Of a stretch of 7,561 nt of DNA, positions 1 to 5,935 are shown one piece after another. A program made the translations under genes and the position numbers. This DNA is from Sphingomonadaceae bacterium (GTDB lineage Bacteria > Pseudomonadota > Alphaproteobacteria > Sphingomonadales > Sphingomonadaceae): positions 1 to 7,561 of the forward strand of contig JAFARM010000393.1 in the NCBI GenBank assembly GCA_019245455.1, read 5' to 3'. Position 1 is the first letter of the stretch. Each line of letters starts with the position of its first letter. The notes under the pieces were generated by a model. It ran no database searches. It saw nothing but the letters and a program-made list of their open reading frames with translations, and was not told where the DNA came from.

Positions 1-27
1 GGGAACGATGGGGGCGATGCGGGGCAT
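1..27 (-). CDS. 5' end of a minus-strand gene, cut by the window edge
   Basis: An ATG at 27-25 on the minus strand opens a frame reading MPRIAPIVP and has no stop before the edge. An AAGGA ribosome-binding site lies 8 nt upstream, which is the main support for a real start. The gene would run in the same direction as the DUF1348 gene, 135 nt downstream of it. Starts of this kind (M-x-RIAP) are seen in carboxymuconolactone decarboxylase/AhpD-like proteins, but nine residues cannot settle a family and that idea is only a guess. Confidence 0.4.
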
Positions 28-35
28 GGTCGGGG

Positions 36-40
36 TCCTT
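36..40 (-). promoter_or_regulatory. Ribosome-binding site of the left-edge gene
   Basis: AAGGA on the minus strand, 8 nt before the ATG at 27. It is a good Shine-Dalgarno match and is the reason for calling a gene start here. Confidence 0.4.
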
Positions 41-112
41 GTCGTGTGCGGGGTTGCACGGCACGCTAATGACGGATCGCCTGCGATCGATGGTGCCATA
101 AAGATTGCCGAT

Positions 113-157
113 CGTCCCGATAGCTCGGCTTCGCCCGGTTCACCGCCGCTCGGGACG
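113..157 (-). terminator. Inverted repeat after the DUF1348 gene, possible terminator
   Basis: CGTCCCGA at 113-120 pairs perfectly with TCGGGACG at 150-157, giving an 8-bp stem that starts 5 nt past the stop codon of the minus-strand DUF1348 gene. The 29-nt interior holds a second short stem, CGGC at 126-129 with GCCG at 145-148. On the minus strand the stem is followed by a few T residues (CTTTAT) about 9 nt later rather than directly. It is therefore not a textbook intrinsic terminator and may instead be a 3' mRNA-stabilising structure. Confidence 0.3.
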
Positions 158-162
158 GCTTG

Positions 163-636
163 TCACAGCCCGAGGTCGGACAGGCCCGGATGATCGGCCG
201 GGCGCGGCCCGAGCGGCCAGTGAAACAGGTGGTCGGCGGCGGCAATCGCGACGTCGTTGATCGATGCCTCGCGCCGGTGCATCAGCCCGCCGGCGTCGAA
301 CGCCCATTGCTCGTTGCCGTGGCTGCGCCACCATTGGCCGGCGGCGTCGTGCCATTCATAGGCGAAACGTGCGGCGATGCGGTCGCCGGTGAACGCCCAG
401 ACCTCCTTGATCAAGCGATAGTCGAGTTCCCGCGCCCACTTGCGCGTCAGGAAGGCGACGATGGCGGCTCGTCCGGTCAGGAACTCCGATCGATTCCGCC
501 AGCGGCTGTCGGCCGTATAGGCGCGGGCGACACGCTCGGGATCACGCGTGTTCCACGCGTCCTCGGCCAGCCGCGCCTTCTCGGCCGCCGTCGCGGCGGT
601 AAAGGGCGGCAGCGGCGGGCGCGGGGCGTCGGTCAT
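163..636 (-). CDS. DUF1348 family protein (NTF2-like / SnoaL fold)
   Basis: The 157-residue product matches the DUF1348 family, which adopts the small cone-shaped NTF2-like fold. Family-typical stretches are visible in order: the helix around [18 protein letters not shown] (24-41), [12 protein letters not shown] (45-56), [17 protein letters not shown] (62-78), RFAYEWHD (90-97), and [11 protein letters not shown] followed by [12 protein letters not shown] (104-128). The length is normal for the family. No signal peptide or membrane segment is seen, so it should be cytoplasmic. The biochemical role of DUF1348 proteins is not established; NTF2-fold pockets often bind small hydrophobic ligands, and I do not infer a substrate. 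A purine-rich AGAGAGA lies about 7 nt before the ATG. tRNA-Leu lies 49 nt upstream on the same strand with no clear terminator between, so the two may share a transcript. Confidence 0.9.
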   Translation of the reverse strand: MTDAPRPPLPPFTAATAAEKARLAEDAWNTRDPERVARAYTADSRWRNRSEFLTGRAAIVAFLTRKWARELDYRLIKEVWAFTGDRIAARFAYEWHDAAGQWWRSHGNEQWAFDAGGLMHRREASINDVAIAAADHLFHWPLGPRPADHPGLSDLGL

Positions 637-651
637 CGCATCGTCTCTCTG

Positions 652-671
652 CCGACCCTTGCGCCGGTCGG
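652..671 (-). other. Short hairpin between tRNA-Leu and the DUF1348 gene
   Basis: CCGACC at 652-657 pairs with GGTCGG at 666-671 (6-bp stem, 8-nt loop). On the minus strand it sits after the tRNA 3' end and just before the ribosome-binding region of the DUF1348 gene. No T-run follows, so it is not a normal intrinsic terminator. It might mark a processing boundary between the tRNA and the downstream mRNA. A stem this short can arise by chance in GC-rich DNA. Confidence 0.25.
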
Positions 672-685
672 TCGCTGCAGGACGG

Positions 686-768
686 TACGGGTGGTCGGAC
701 TCGAACCGACATTCTGTTGCCAGAGGCGGATTTTGAGTCCGCTGCGTCTACCATTCCGCCACACCCGC
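686..768 (-). tRNA. tRNA-Leu (anticodon CAA)
   Basis: A full class II cloverleaf folds on the minus strand. The acceptor stem is GCGGGTG with CACCCGT (first pair G-U), with discriminator A at 686. The anticodon stem is GCGGA/TCCGC around loop CTCAAAA, giving anticodon CAA at 735-733, which reads UUG. A long variable arm has stem TCTG/CAGA and loop GCAA, as expected for tRNA-Leu. The T arm is GTCGG-TTCGAGT-CCGAC. The base triplet after the discriminator reads CCG, so the CCA tail is not encoded and must be added by tRNA nucleotidyltransferase. Confidence 0.96.
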
Positions 769-884
769 GCCGGCTCTACGGCCGTCGCTCGTCCTAGCCG
801 CTTTTTTCGGCGAGGGCGAGCCTTGGCGTTGGCGCGCGCGATCGCCGGGTGGCCGGCGACGGCGGCGACCGCTAAGCCGGGGTC

Positions 885-2921
885 GTGCTTGCCCCGCCAG
901 CCCAGCCGATCGCAGTCGCGGCTCCTTCCGATCCGGCGGCCGAGATCGTCGTCACCGCCCTGCCGCCGGCGCGCGGCGACGCCGCCTACGACCGGGTGAC
1001 GCTCGGCCGCGTCGCGCTCGACGGCAGCGCCACGGAACGGATCGAGGACGTGCTGACGGGCGTCGCCGGGTTCCAGCAGTACCGGCGCACTGACAGCCGC
1101 ACCGCCAACCCGACGAGCCAGGGCGCGACACTGCGCGCGCTGGGCGGCAACGCCGCGTCGCGCGTGCTGGTGACGCTCGATGGCGCGCCGCTCGCCGACC
1201 CGTTCGCCGGCTACATCGCGTGGTTCGCCGTCGCGCCCGAGCGGCTGGGGCAGGTCCGCGTCACACGCGGGGCGGGTGCCGGGGCGTTCGGCACGGGGGC
1301 GCTCGCCGGCACGATCGAGCTCGACAGCGCCGATCCCGCGACGCTGGTGCCGCTGCGGGCAGAGGTCGACTACGGCAGCCGCGCCGCGGTGACGGCGAGT
1401 GCCATCGGGGCGCTGCGAGCCGGCGGCGCGGCGGTGGCGCTGTTCGGCCGCGTCGACCGCGGCGACGGCTATGTCATCACCCCCGACGACCAGCGCGGGC
1501 CGGCCGACATCCCGGCGCGCTATGCGCAGGGAAGCCTGGGGTTCACCGCGCGCGTGCCGCTTGCGGGCGAGGTCGACCTCGTCGCCGATGCGCTCGGCTT
1601 CGACGACCGGCGCGTGCGCGGGCTGCCCGGCAACCACAGCGTCGTGCGGGGCGTCGATACCAGTGTGCGGCTGCTGGGGCGTGGCCGCTGGCGGTGGCAG
1701 GCGCTCGCCTATCTGCAGGCGCAGGCGTTCGCCAACCAACTGGTCACGACCGACGCGACCCGAGCCGTCGTCACGCCGTCGCTCGACCAGTTCAACACGC
1801 CCGCGACGGGGATCGGCGGCAAGGTCGAGGTGCGGCCGCCGCTGCCGCGCTGGGCCGAGCTGCGGCTGGGGGCGGACATCCGCGACGACAGCGGGCGGAC
1901 CGAGGAGCGGTCGCGCTTCGTCGGCGATGCCTACACGCGGCTGCGGCGCGGCGGCGGCGACAACCGCGTCGCCGGAGCTTTCGCCGAGGTGTCGCTGACG
2001 CCCCTCCCCCGCGTGACGCTGACCGCCGGCGGGCGGCTCGACCGCTGGCGGATCGGCGATGGCTTCCTCCACGAGATCGACGCGCAGACACTGGCGACGA
2101 CGATCGACGAGCACCCGCCGGCACGGGCGGGCTGGCAGCCGACCGGCCGCGCGGGGATCGCGCTGGCGGCAACCGCTGCCGTGTCACTGCGCGCTGCGGC
2201 CTATTCGTCGTACCGCCTGCCGACGCCGAACGAACTGTACCGGCCGTTCCGCGTCGGTGCCGATGCGACGGCAGCGAACAGCGCGCTCGTGCCCGAGGCA
2301 CTGCGCGGGGCGGAGGCGGGGGTCGATCTCCATGCCGGTCCGCTGCGGCTGGGCGTCACCGCCTTCGCCAACCGGCTCGGCCACGCGATCGGCAACGTCA
2401 CGGAAGGCACCGGCCCCGGCGTCTTCCCGCAGGTCGGCTTCGTCGCCGCCGGCGGCGCGTTCCGGGTGCGGCAGAACCTCGATGCGATCGTCGCCCGCGG
2501 CGTCGAGGCGGAAGCGCACGTCGCACAGGGGCCATGGCGGCTCGACGCCAGCGCCACCTGGACCCACGCCCGCGTCCGTGCCAGCGGCGACGCGGCGGCG
2601 CTCGCCGGGCTGCCGCCGCCGCTGACGCCGGCGATCGCGGCCAGCGCCACGCTCGGCTGGACGCCGAAGCCCCGCGCGCTCGTGGCGCTGACCGGCCGCT
2701 ACACGGGCGCGGAGAACGAGGACGACCTCGGCACACGGCACCTGGCGGCGGCAGCGACGCTCGACGCCGTCGTCGAGCTGCCCGTCGCTCCTCGGCTGAC
2801 GGCGACGCTGCGCGCTGAGAACCTGACCGACACGCCGGTCGAGGCGGGCGTTTCGGCGACCGGCGTCATCGACCGCGGCACGCCGCGCACGGTGACGGTC
2901 GGCCTGCGCTGGTCGGGATGA
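885..2921 (+). CDS. TonB-dependent outer-membrane receptor, apparently lacking a signal peptide
   Basis: The 678-residue product is a TonB-dependent receptor, a gated beta-barrel that imports scarce ligands (metal chelates, cobalamin or carbohydrates) using TonB-ExbBD energy. A TonB-box-like AEIVVTA is at 19-25. The plug domain spans roughly 35-147 (IEDVLTGVAGF, GATLRALGGNAASRVLVTLDG, ERLGQVRVTRGAG, GALAGTIEL). The barrel fills the rest, with the typical RLPTPNELYRPFR and a C-terminal ENLTDTPVEAG...RGTPRTVTVGLRW. Size fits the BtuB/siderophore group, but the ligand cannot be told. The start is a GTG at 885, with an in-frame TAA at 873-875 just upstream, so no longer start exists in this frame. 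The first 20 residues lack a basic n-region and a Leu-rich core, so export is doubtful as written. The last residue is Gly after Trp, not the usual aromatic terminus. It converges on tRNA-Arg, whose end lies 2 nt past the stop. No cobalamin riboswitch is visible in the 116 nt upstream. Confidence 0.9.
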   Translation: MLAPPAQPIAVAAPSDPAAEIVVTALPPARGDAAYDRVTLGRVALDGSATERIEDVLTGVAGFQQYRRTDSRTANPTSQGATLRALGGNAASRVLVTLDGAPLADPFAGYIAWFAVAPERLGQVRVTRGAGAGAFGTGALAGTIELDSADPATLVPLRAEVDYGSRAAVTASAIGALRAGGAAVALFGRVDRGDGYVITPDDQRGPADIPARYAQGSLGFTARVPLAGEVDLVADALGFDDRRVRGLPGNHSVVRGVDTSVRLLGRGRWRWQALAYLQAQAFANQLVTTDATRAVVTPSLDQFNTPATGIGGKVEVRPPLPRWAELRLGADIRDDSGRTEERSRFVGDAYTRLRRGGGDNRVAGAFAEVSLTPLPRVTLTAGGRLDRWRIGDGFLHEIDAQTLATTIDEHPPARAGWQPTGRAGIALAATAAVSLRAAAYSSYRLPTPNELYRPFRVGADATAANSALVPEALRGAEAGVDLHAGPLRLGVTAFANRLGHAIGNVTEGTGPGVFPQVGFVAAGGAFRVRQNLDAIVARGVEAEAHVAQGPWRLDASATWTHARVRASGDAAALAGLPPPLTPAIAASATLGWTPKPRALVALTGRYTGAENEDDLGTRHLAAAATLDAVVELPVAPRLTATLRAENLTDTPVEAGVSATGVIDRGTPRTVTVGLRWSG

Positions 2922-2923
2922 TC

Positions 2924-3000
2924 TGGCGCGCCCGGCAGGGTTCGAACCTGCGACCTCAGGATTAGAAGTCCCGTGCTCTATCCAGCTGAGCTACGGGCGC
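2924..3000 (-). tRNA. tRNA-Arg (anticodon TCT)
   Basis: A complete 77-nt tRNA folds on the minus strand. The acceptor stem GCGCCCG/CGGGCGC is fully paired, with discriminator G and an encoded CCA at 2926-2924. The D-arm has GCTCAGCTGGATAGAGC. The anticodon stem CGGGA/TCCTG holds loop CTTCTAA, giving anticodon TCT at 2966-2964, which reads AGA. The T arm is GCAGG-TTCGAAC-CCTGC. It starts 16 nt after the stop codon of the O-antigen ligase-like gene on the same strand, so any promoter of its own must lie inside that coding region. Otherwise it is released from the longer transcript. No intrinsic terminator is seen downstream, where the receptor gene begins in the opposite direction. Confidence 0.97.
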
Positions 3001-3016
3001 GCGGGGGAAGCGGGCC

Positions 3017-4591
3017 TCAGCGTCTTCGCGCGAGCAGCGGCAGCGGCGTGTCGGCGTCGACCAGCCCGCGGTCGCGCGCGACGAGCGCGAGCAGCATCGC
3101 CAGCAGCAGCAGCGCCAGCGAATGGTTGTTCTCCTCGCTCAGCACCAGCTTGGTCACCAGGAACACTGCGCACACCGACGCCAGCGGGCCGGCGAGCTCG
3201 TTCTCGCGGTCCTTGGTCTTCAGATAGACGCGCGAGCCCATCACCCCACCGGCGGCGAAGACGCCGTAGAAGCCGATCGCGCCGAGCACGCCGATGTCGA
3301 CCAGCGTCGTCAGATAATGGTTGTCGACGGTGATGTAGCCGGCGGGATTAACGAAGCCGATGACGGTGCCGCTCGTCCCGCGGCCGTGGCCGATCGGGTT
3401 CGACAGGATCTTGGGCACCGCCAGGCGCACCTGCTCGGCCCGCGCCTCGGTACTCGCCTGCTGCGCACCGCCGCCGAAGACCTTGGTCGTCAGCGTGTGG
3501 CTGCTGAGGATCAGCCCGACGAGGCCGATCGCGGCGAGCGGCGCGCCGATCAGCATCGCCGGGCCGATGATCGACGTCGTCTTCGCCCGCCACTGGCGGA
3601 AGCCCCACAGCGGCACATAGGTGCCGATGGCGACGAGCGTCCCGACCAGGCCCAGGCGCGAATGCGTGATGAGGATCGTCGCGATCAGGAACACGCCCAA
3701 CGGCACCATCGCCAGGCGCAGCAGCAGCGACCGTCCGGTCAGGAACCAGTGGATGACGAACGGCATACACAGCGCCAGGAACTCGGCGAACAACAGGCTG
3801 ACGCTGAACGGCCCGCGGACGCGGTACAGGCCATCGGCCGACCGCGCCTGCGAGCCGAGCACGTTGGCCAGCGTCGCGTCGTCGATGCGCAGGAAGCTCG
3901 GGATGTGGTTCGCCCACGGCGGCATCTCGAGGTGGTTCTCCACGAAGCCGTCGATGCCGCACAGGACCGCCAGGAAAAGGATGATGGCGATCGACCGCGT
4001 CGCCACGCCGCGCCGCGAAAAGATCAGGCAGCCGAGGAACAGCATCTCGGTGAAGCGCAGCAGGTCGTTCAGCACGATCTTCACCGTCAGGCCGATATCG
4101 TGCGAGAACGGGATCGAGACGAACAGCGACGCCTGCCACAGCAGGAAACAGACCCACAGCGGCCGCGACAGGCGGATGCACGTCGCCAGGTGATGGCGCA
4201 GCAGCGACGACGTCGACACGCTGTAGAGGAACAGGATCGACAGGACGAACATCGCCAGCCGCGTCGGCGTCATCCACGGCAGGCCCGGCAGGACGACGGC
4301 GATATAGCTCGGCCAGATGATCGTCAGGACGAGGACGAAGCCGTAGCACCGCTCGATGCCCTTCAGCGGGAAGACGCCGCGATCGGGCATCAGCCAGAGC
4401 ACGATCAACAGGCAGACGCCGACCGGCACCATCAGCACGAAGACCATCTGCGGCGGCAGCGCGACGGCGGCAAAGCCATAGGCCGCCGCGAGCAGAAGCT
4501 GGAGCAGCAGCGTCACGCCGCGACGCAGGCGCGACGGCTCGACCGGGCGGCGCGTGTAGAGCGGCAGGATCGGCAGGGCAGTCGAGGCCAT
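3017..4591 (-). CDS. O-antigen ligase/polymerase-like membrane protein (Wzy_C family)
   Basis: The 524-residue protein has about a dozen hydrophobic segments, including 26-45, 49-67, 83-102, 112-124, 143-161, 201-211, 263-283, 292-309, 313-327, 341-363, 433-450 and 488-504. This suits an inner-membrane glycan ligase or polymerase. Family motifs are visible: [18 protein letters not shown] (257-274), THSRLGLVG (309-317, the TxSRxG-like motif), then GHGRGTSG (401-408) and [15 protein letters not shown] (423-437), which are typical of the Wzy_C domain and its periplasmic loop. Such proteins join undecaprenyl-linked glycans to each other or to lipid A-core; which of these applies here, and the sugar, cannot be read. 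I start at ATG 4591 because the protein character begins there ([15 protein letters not shown]); the frame stays open upstream to 5050, but that part is the antisense of the beta-helix gene. No Shine-Dalgarno precedes the ATG; a -10-like TATACG lies 6 nt upstream. It is divergent from the beta-helix gene. Confidence 0.88.
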   Translation of the reverse strand: MASTALPILPLYTRRPVEPSRLRRGVTLLLQLLLAAAYGFAAVALPPQMVFVLMVPVGVCLLIVLWLMPDRGVFPLKGIERCYGFVLVLTIIWPSYIAVVLPGLPWMTPTRLAMFVLSILFLYSVSTSSLLRHHLATCIRLSRPLWVCFLLWQASLFVSIPFSHDIGLTVKIVLNDLLRFTEMLFLGCLIFSRRGVATRSIAIILFLAVLCGIDGFVENHLEMPPWANHIPSFLRIDDATLANVLGSQARSADGLYRVRGPFSVSLLFAEFLALCMPFVIHWFLTGRSLLLRLAMVPLGVFLIATILITHSRLGLVGTLVAIGTYVPLWGFRQWRAKTTSIIGPAMLIGAPLAAIGLVGLILSSHTLTTKVFGGGAQQASTEARAEQVRLAVPKILSNPIGHGRGTSGTVIGFVNPAGYITVDNHYLTTLVDIGVLGAIGFYGVFAAGGVMGSRVYLKTKDRENELAGPLASVCAVFLVTKLVLSEENNHSLALLLLAMLLALVARDRGLVDADTPLPLLARRR

Positions 4592-4597
4592 GCCGTT

Positions 4598-4626
4598 CGT
4601 ATAGGCGCGCTGTCCGGGCCTGCGAA
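4598..4626 (-). promoter_or_regulatory. Candidate promoter giving a leaderless mRNA for the O-antigen ligase-like gene
   Basis: On the minus strand a -35-like TTCGCA (4626-4621) and a -10-like TATACG (4603-4598) are separated by 17 nt. Transcription starting about 7 nt past the -10 would begin at the A of the ATG (4591). The -35 is weak (4 of 6 to TTGACA). The absence of a Shine-Dalgarno agrees with a leaderless message. Confidence 0.4.
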
Positions 4627-4664
4627 GGCCAAATCCCGCGCTCTCGCGCTCGTACCATACATGG

Positions 4665-4673
4665 GTTAAGCGA
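4665..4673. promoter_or_regulatory. TTAACC element in the divergent intergenic region (CtrA half-site-like)
   Basis: The plus strand reads ATGGGTTAA, so the minus strand reads TTAACCCAT. This resembles the alphaproteobacterial CtrA half-site TTAACCAT but has one extra C. It sits midway between the divergent ligase-like and beta-helix genes, where it could affect either. A single imperfect short match is weak evidence. Confidence 0.2.
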
Positions 4674-4686
4674 CGCCGGGGGCGGT

Positions 4687-4691
4687 GGGAG
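4687..4691 (+). promoter_or_regulatory. Ribosome-binding site that fixes the beta-helix gene start
   Basis: GGGAG sits 8 nt before the ATG at 4700. It overlaps the alternative in-frame GTG at 4685, which makes the ATG the better start. The signal peptide that begins at the ATG supports the same choice. Confidence 0.6.
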
Positions 4692-4699
4692 AACGAACG

Positions 4700-5617
4700 A
4701 TGCGCCTGACCCATGCTGCCGCCCTGCTCGCCATCGCCGCCGCTCCGGTCGCGGCGCGCGACCTGTCGGCAACCCCGGCGACGCTGGCCGGAGCGTTCGA
4801 TCGTGCCGCCGGCGGCGACCGCATCGTCCTTGCCCCCGGCAGCTACGACCCGCTGACGCTCCGCCACCGCCGCTGGTCGCCGGCGGTGACAGTCGAGGCG
4901 GGGCCGGCGACGCTGCGCAGCGTCCGGCTGGAGGACGTATCGGGGCTGACGTGGCACGGCGGCAGCTTCGACGGCGGCGACGCCGAGCGCTTCGGCATCG
5001 GCGTCGACGTCGCCGACCACCTGACGATCGACGGCGTCACGTTGCGCCACTTCACCCGCGTCGGCATCGGCCTGGGGTCGGTCAGCGACGCGCGCATCGT
5101 CAACAACACGATCACCGATTCAGGGTCGGACGGGATCGACGTCGCGCTGTCGCGGCGGATCGTGCTCGACCACAACCGCTGCGCCGACTTCCACCCGACG
5201 CCGGGCGCGCACCCCGACTGCATCCAAATGTGGTCGCGCCCGACCGTTCCGCCAACCGCCGACATCACGATCAGCAACAACGAGGCGATCGGCGATATGC
5301 AAGGCTTCACGATGTTCAACCATGCGCGGCCCGACAAGACGGGGCGAACCGTCGACGACGGCGGCTTCGACCGCGTCACCATCGACAACAACACCGCGAA
5401 GGTGACGACGTGGTGGGGCGTCGGTGCCTATGACTGCCGCGCGTGCATCGTCCGCCACAACCGCGTCGAGACGCTGCCTGGTGCCGCCGATCCGCGCATC
5501 CGCGCGTGGATCAAGCTCGTCCGCGGCGACGCGACGACGTGCGACAACCGCGCGCGCGACTCGACCGTCCCGACCGAACGCGAGCCATGCCGCGACGGCC
5601 GCGACCGCGACGATTAG
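4700..5617 (+). CDS. Secreted right-handed parallel beta-helix protein
   Basis: The 305-residue product opens with a signal peptide, MRLTHAAALLAIAAAPVAA, with likely cleavage after residue 19, so it should be periplasmic or exported. The rest shows beta-helix rungs: repeated short strands with Asn/Asp turns, such as VADHLTIDGVTLRHFTRVGIGL (104-125), ARIVNNTITDSGSDGIDV (131-148), RRIVLDHNRC (152-161), ADITISNNEAIG (187-198), DRVTIDNNTAKV (224-235) and CIVRHNRVETLP (249-260). The HPDCIQMW stretch (171-178) resembles the HxDGIQ-type turn of many polysaccharide-acting beta-helix proteins. The fold is shared by lyases, epimerases, hydrolases and esterases of acidic glycans, so an enzyme on surface polysaccharide is plausible but unproven. 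Six cysteines (161, 174, 246, 249, 281, 297) suggest disulfides. The start is ATG 4700 with GGGAG 8 nt upstream. It is divergent from the O-antigen ligase-like gene, and its stop codon overlaps that of the convergent NDUFS4-like gene. Confidence 0.85.
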   Translation: MRLTHAAALLAIAAAPVAARDLSATPATLAGAFDRAAGGDRIVLAPGSYDPLTLRHRRWSPAVTVEAGPATLRSVRLEDVSGLTWHGGSFDGGDAERFGIGVDVADHLTIDGVTLRHFTRVGIGLGSVSDARIVNNTITDSGSDGIDVALSRRIVLDHNRCADFHPTPGAHPDCIQMWSRPTVPPTADITISNNEAIGDMQGFTMFNHARPDKTGRTVDDGGFDRVTIDNNTAKVTTWWGVGAYDCRACIVRHNRVETLPGAADPRIRAWIKLVRGDATTCDNRARDSTVPTEREPCRDGRDRDD

Positions 5618-5892
5618 CGGAAGTTGTCGGCGTAGGCCTGCAGCTTGAGCGTGTTCGCGCCGAGCGGCACCACCTCGTAGGCGATGCCGCGCGCGTCGGC
5701 ATAGGCCTTCGCCGCGTCGAGGTCGTCGAAGGCGAGGCGGACCTGCGTCGCGACATCGCCCGATCCGTGCCAGCCGGTCAGCGGGTCGAAGCGCTTGGGC
5801 TCGGCATAGTCGAACTCGAGCAGCCACTGGCCGACGCGCGCCTTGCCCGACTGCATCGAGCTTTTCGGACGCTGATGGATGCGGGCGGTCAT
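5614..5892 (-). CDS. NDUFS4-like complex I accessory protein (ETC complex I subunit family)
   Basis: The 92-residue protein matches the bacterial form of the NDUFS4 (18-kDa) accessory subunit of NADH:ubiquinone oxidoreductase, found in alphaproteobacteria and mitochondria. Recognisable parts are MTARIHQRPKSSMQSGKA (1-18), WLLEFDYAEPKRFDPLTGWHGSGD (23-46, the family's central signature), QVRLAFDDLDAAKAYADARG (50-69) and the C-terminal YADNFR (87-92). Length is typical of bacterial members. It has no signal or membrane segment and should sit on the cytoplasmic arm of complex I. It lies 43 nt downstream of the polyprenyl diphosphate synthase gene on the same strand with no clear terminator between, so an operon is likely. 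Its stop TAA shares bases with the stop TAG of the convergent beta-helix gene. Confidence 0.92.
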   Translation of the reverse strand: MTARIHQRPKSSMQSGKARVGQWLLEFDYAEPKRFDPLTGWHGSGDVATQVRLAFDDLDAAKAYADARGIAYEVVPLGANTLKLQAYADNFR

Positions 5893-5935
5893 CGCCGCCG
5901 CCGATGCGCGAGCGCGGCGCGCGCGTCAAGCATTG

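Noticed and set aside
75..88. Palindrome GATCGC-CT-GCGATC
   Set aside because: A 6-bp stem with a 2-nt loop cannot fold well as RNA and has no T-run; short GATC-rich palindromes are expected in this sequence.
8..193. A 61-codon plus-strand frame at the left end
   Set aside because: No ribosome-binding site or family resemblance. The opposite strand has a better supported gene start at 27 with AAGGA.
769..884. Cobalamin riboswitch or iron-box upstream of the receptor
   Set aside because: The 116-nt gap shows no B12-box-like segment or A/T-rich Fur-type palindrome; a T6 run at 802-807 is not preceded by a strong stem.
160..999. A 279-codon plus-strand frame crossing the DUF1348 gene, tRNA-Leu and the receptor start
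   Set aside because: It reads through a tRNA and two recognisable genes in other frames and shows no domain. Only its 823-875 part is of interest, as a possible shifted signal peptide.
633..2114. A 493-codon open frame on the minus strand opposite the receptor gene
   Set aside because: Its translation is low-complexity Arg/Ala/Gly-rich, runs through the tRNA-Leu gene and matches no family. It is a GC-bias shadow of the receptor gene.
3122..4669. A 515-codon open frame on the plus strand opposite the ligase-like gene
   Set aside because: The product is an Arg/Gln/Asp-rich string without domains, while the opposite strand encodes a clear multi-pass membrane protein with family motifs.
4592..5050. 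N-terminal extension of the ligase-like gene up to 5050
   Set aside because: The extra 153 codons lie antisense to the beta-helix gene and its signal peptide, look like random GC-rich translation, and precede the natural MASTALP start.
5893..5935. GC-repeat stretch (GCGCG runs) between the synthase and NDUFS4-like genes as a terminator or promoter
   Set aside because: No T-run and no -10 element follows the TTGACG present there; it looks like a plain intercistronic spacer.
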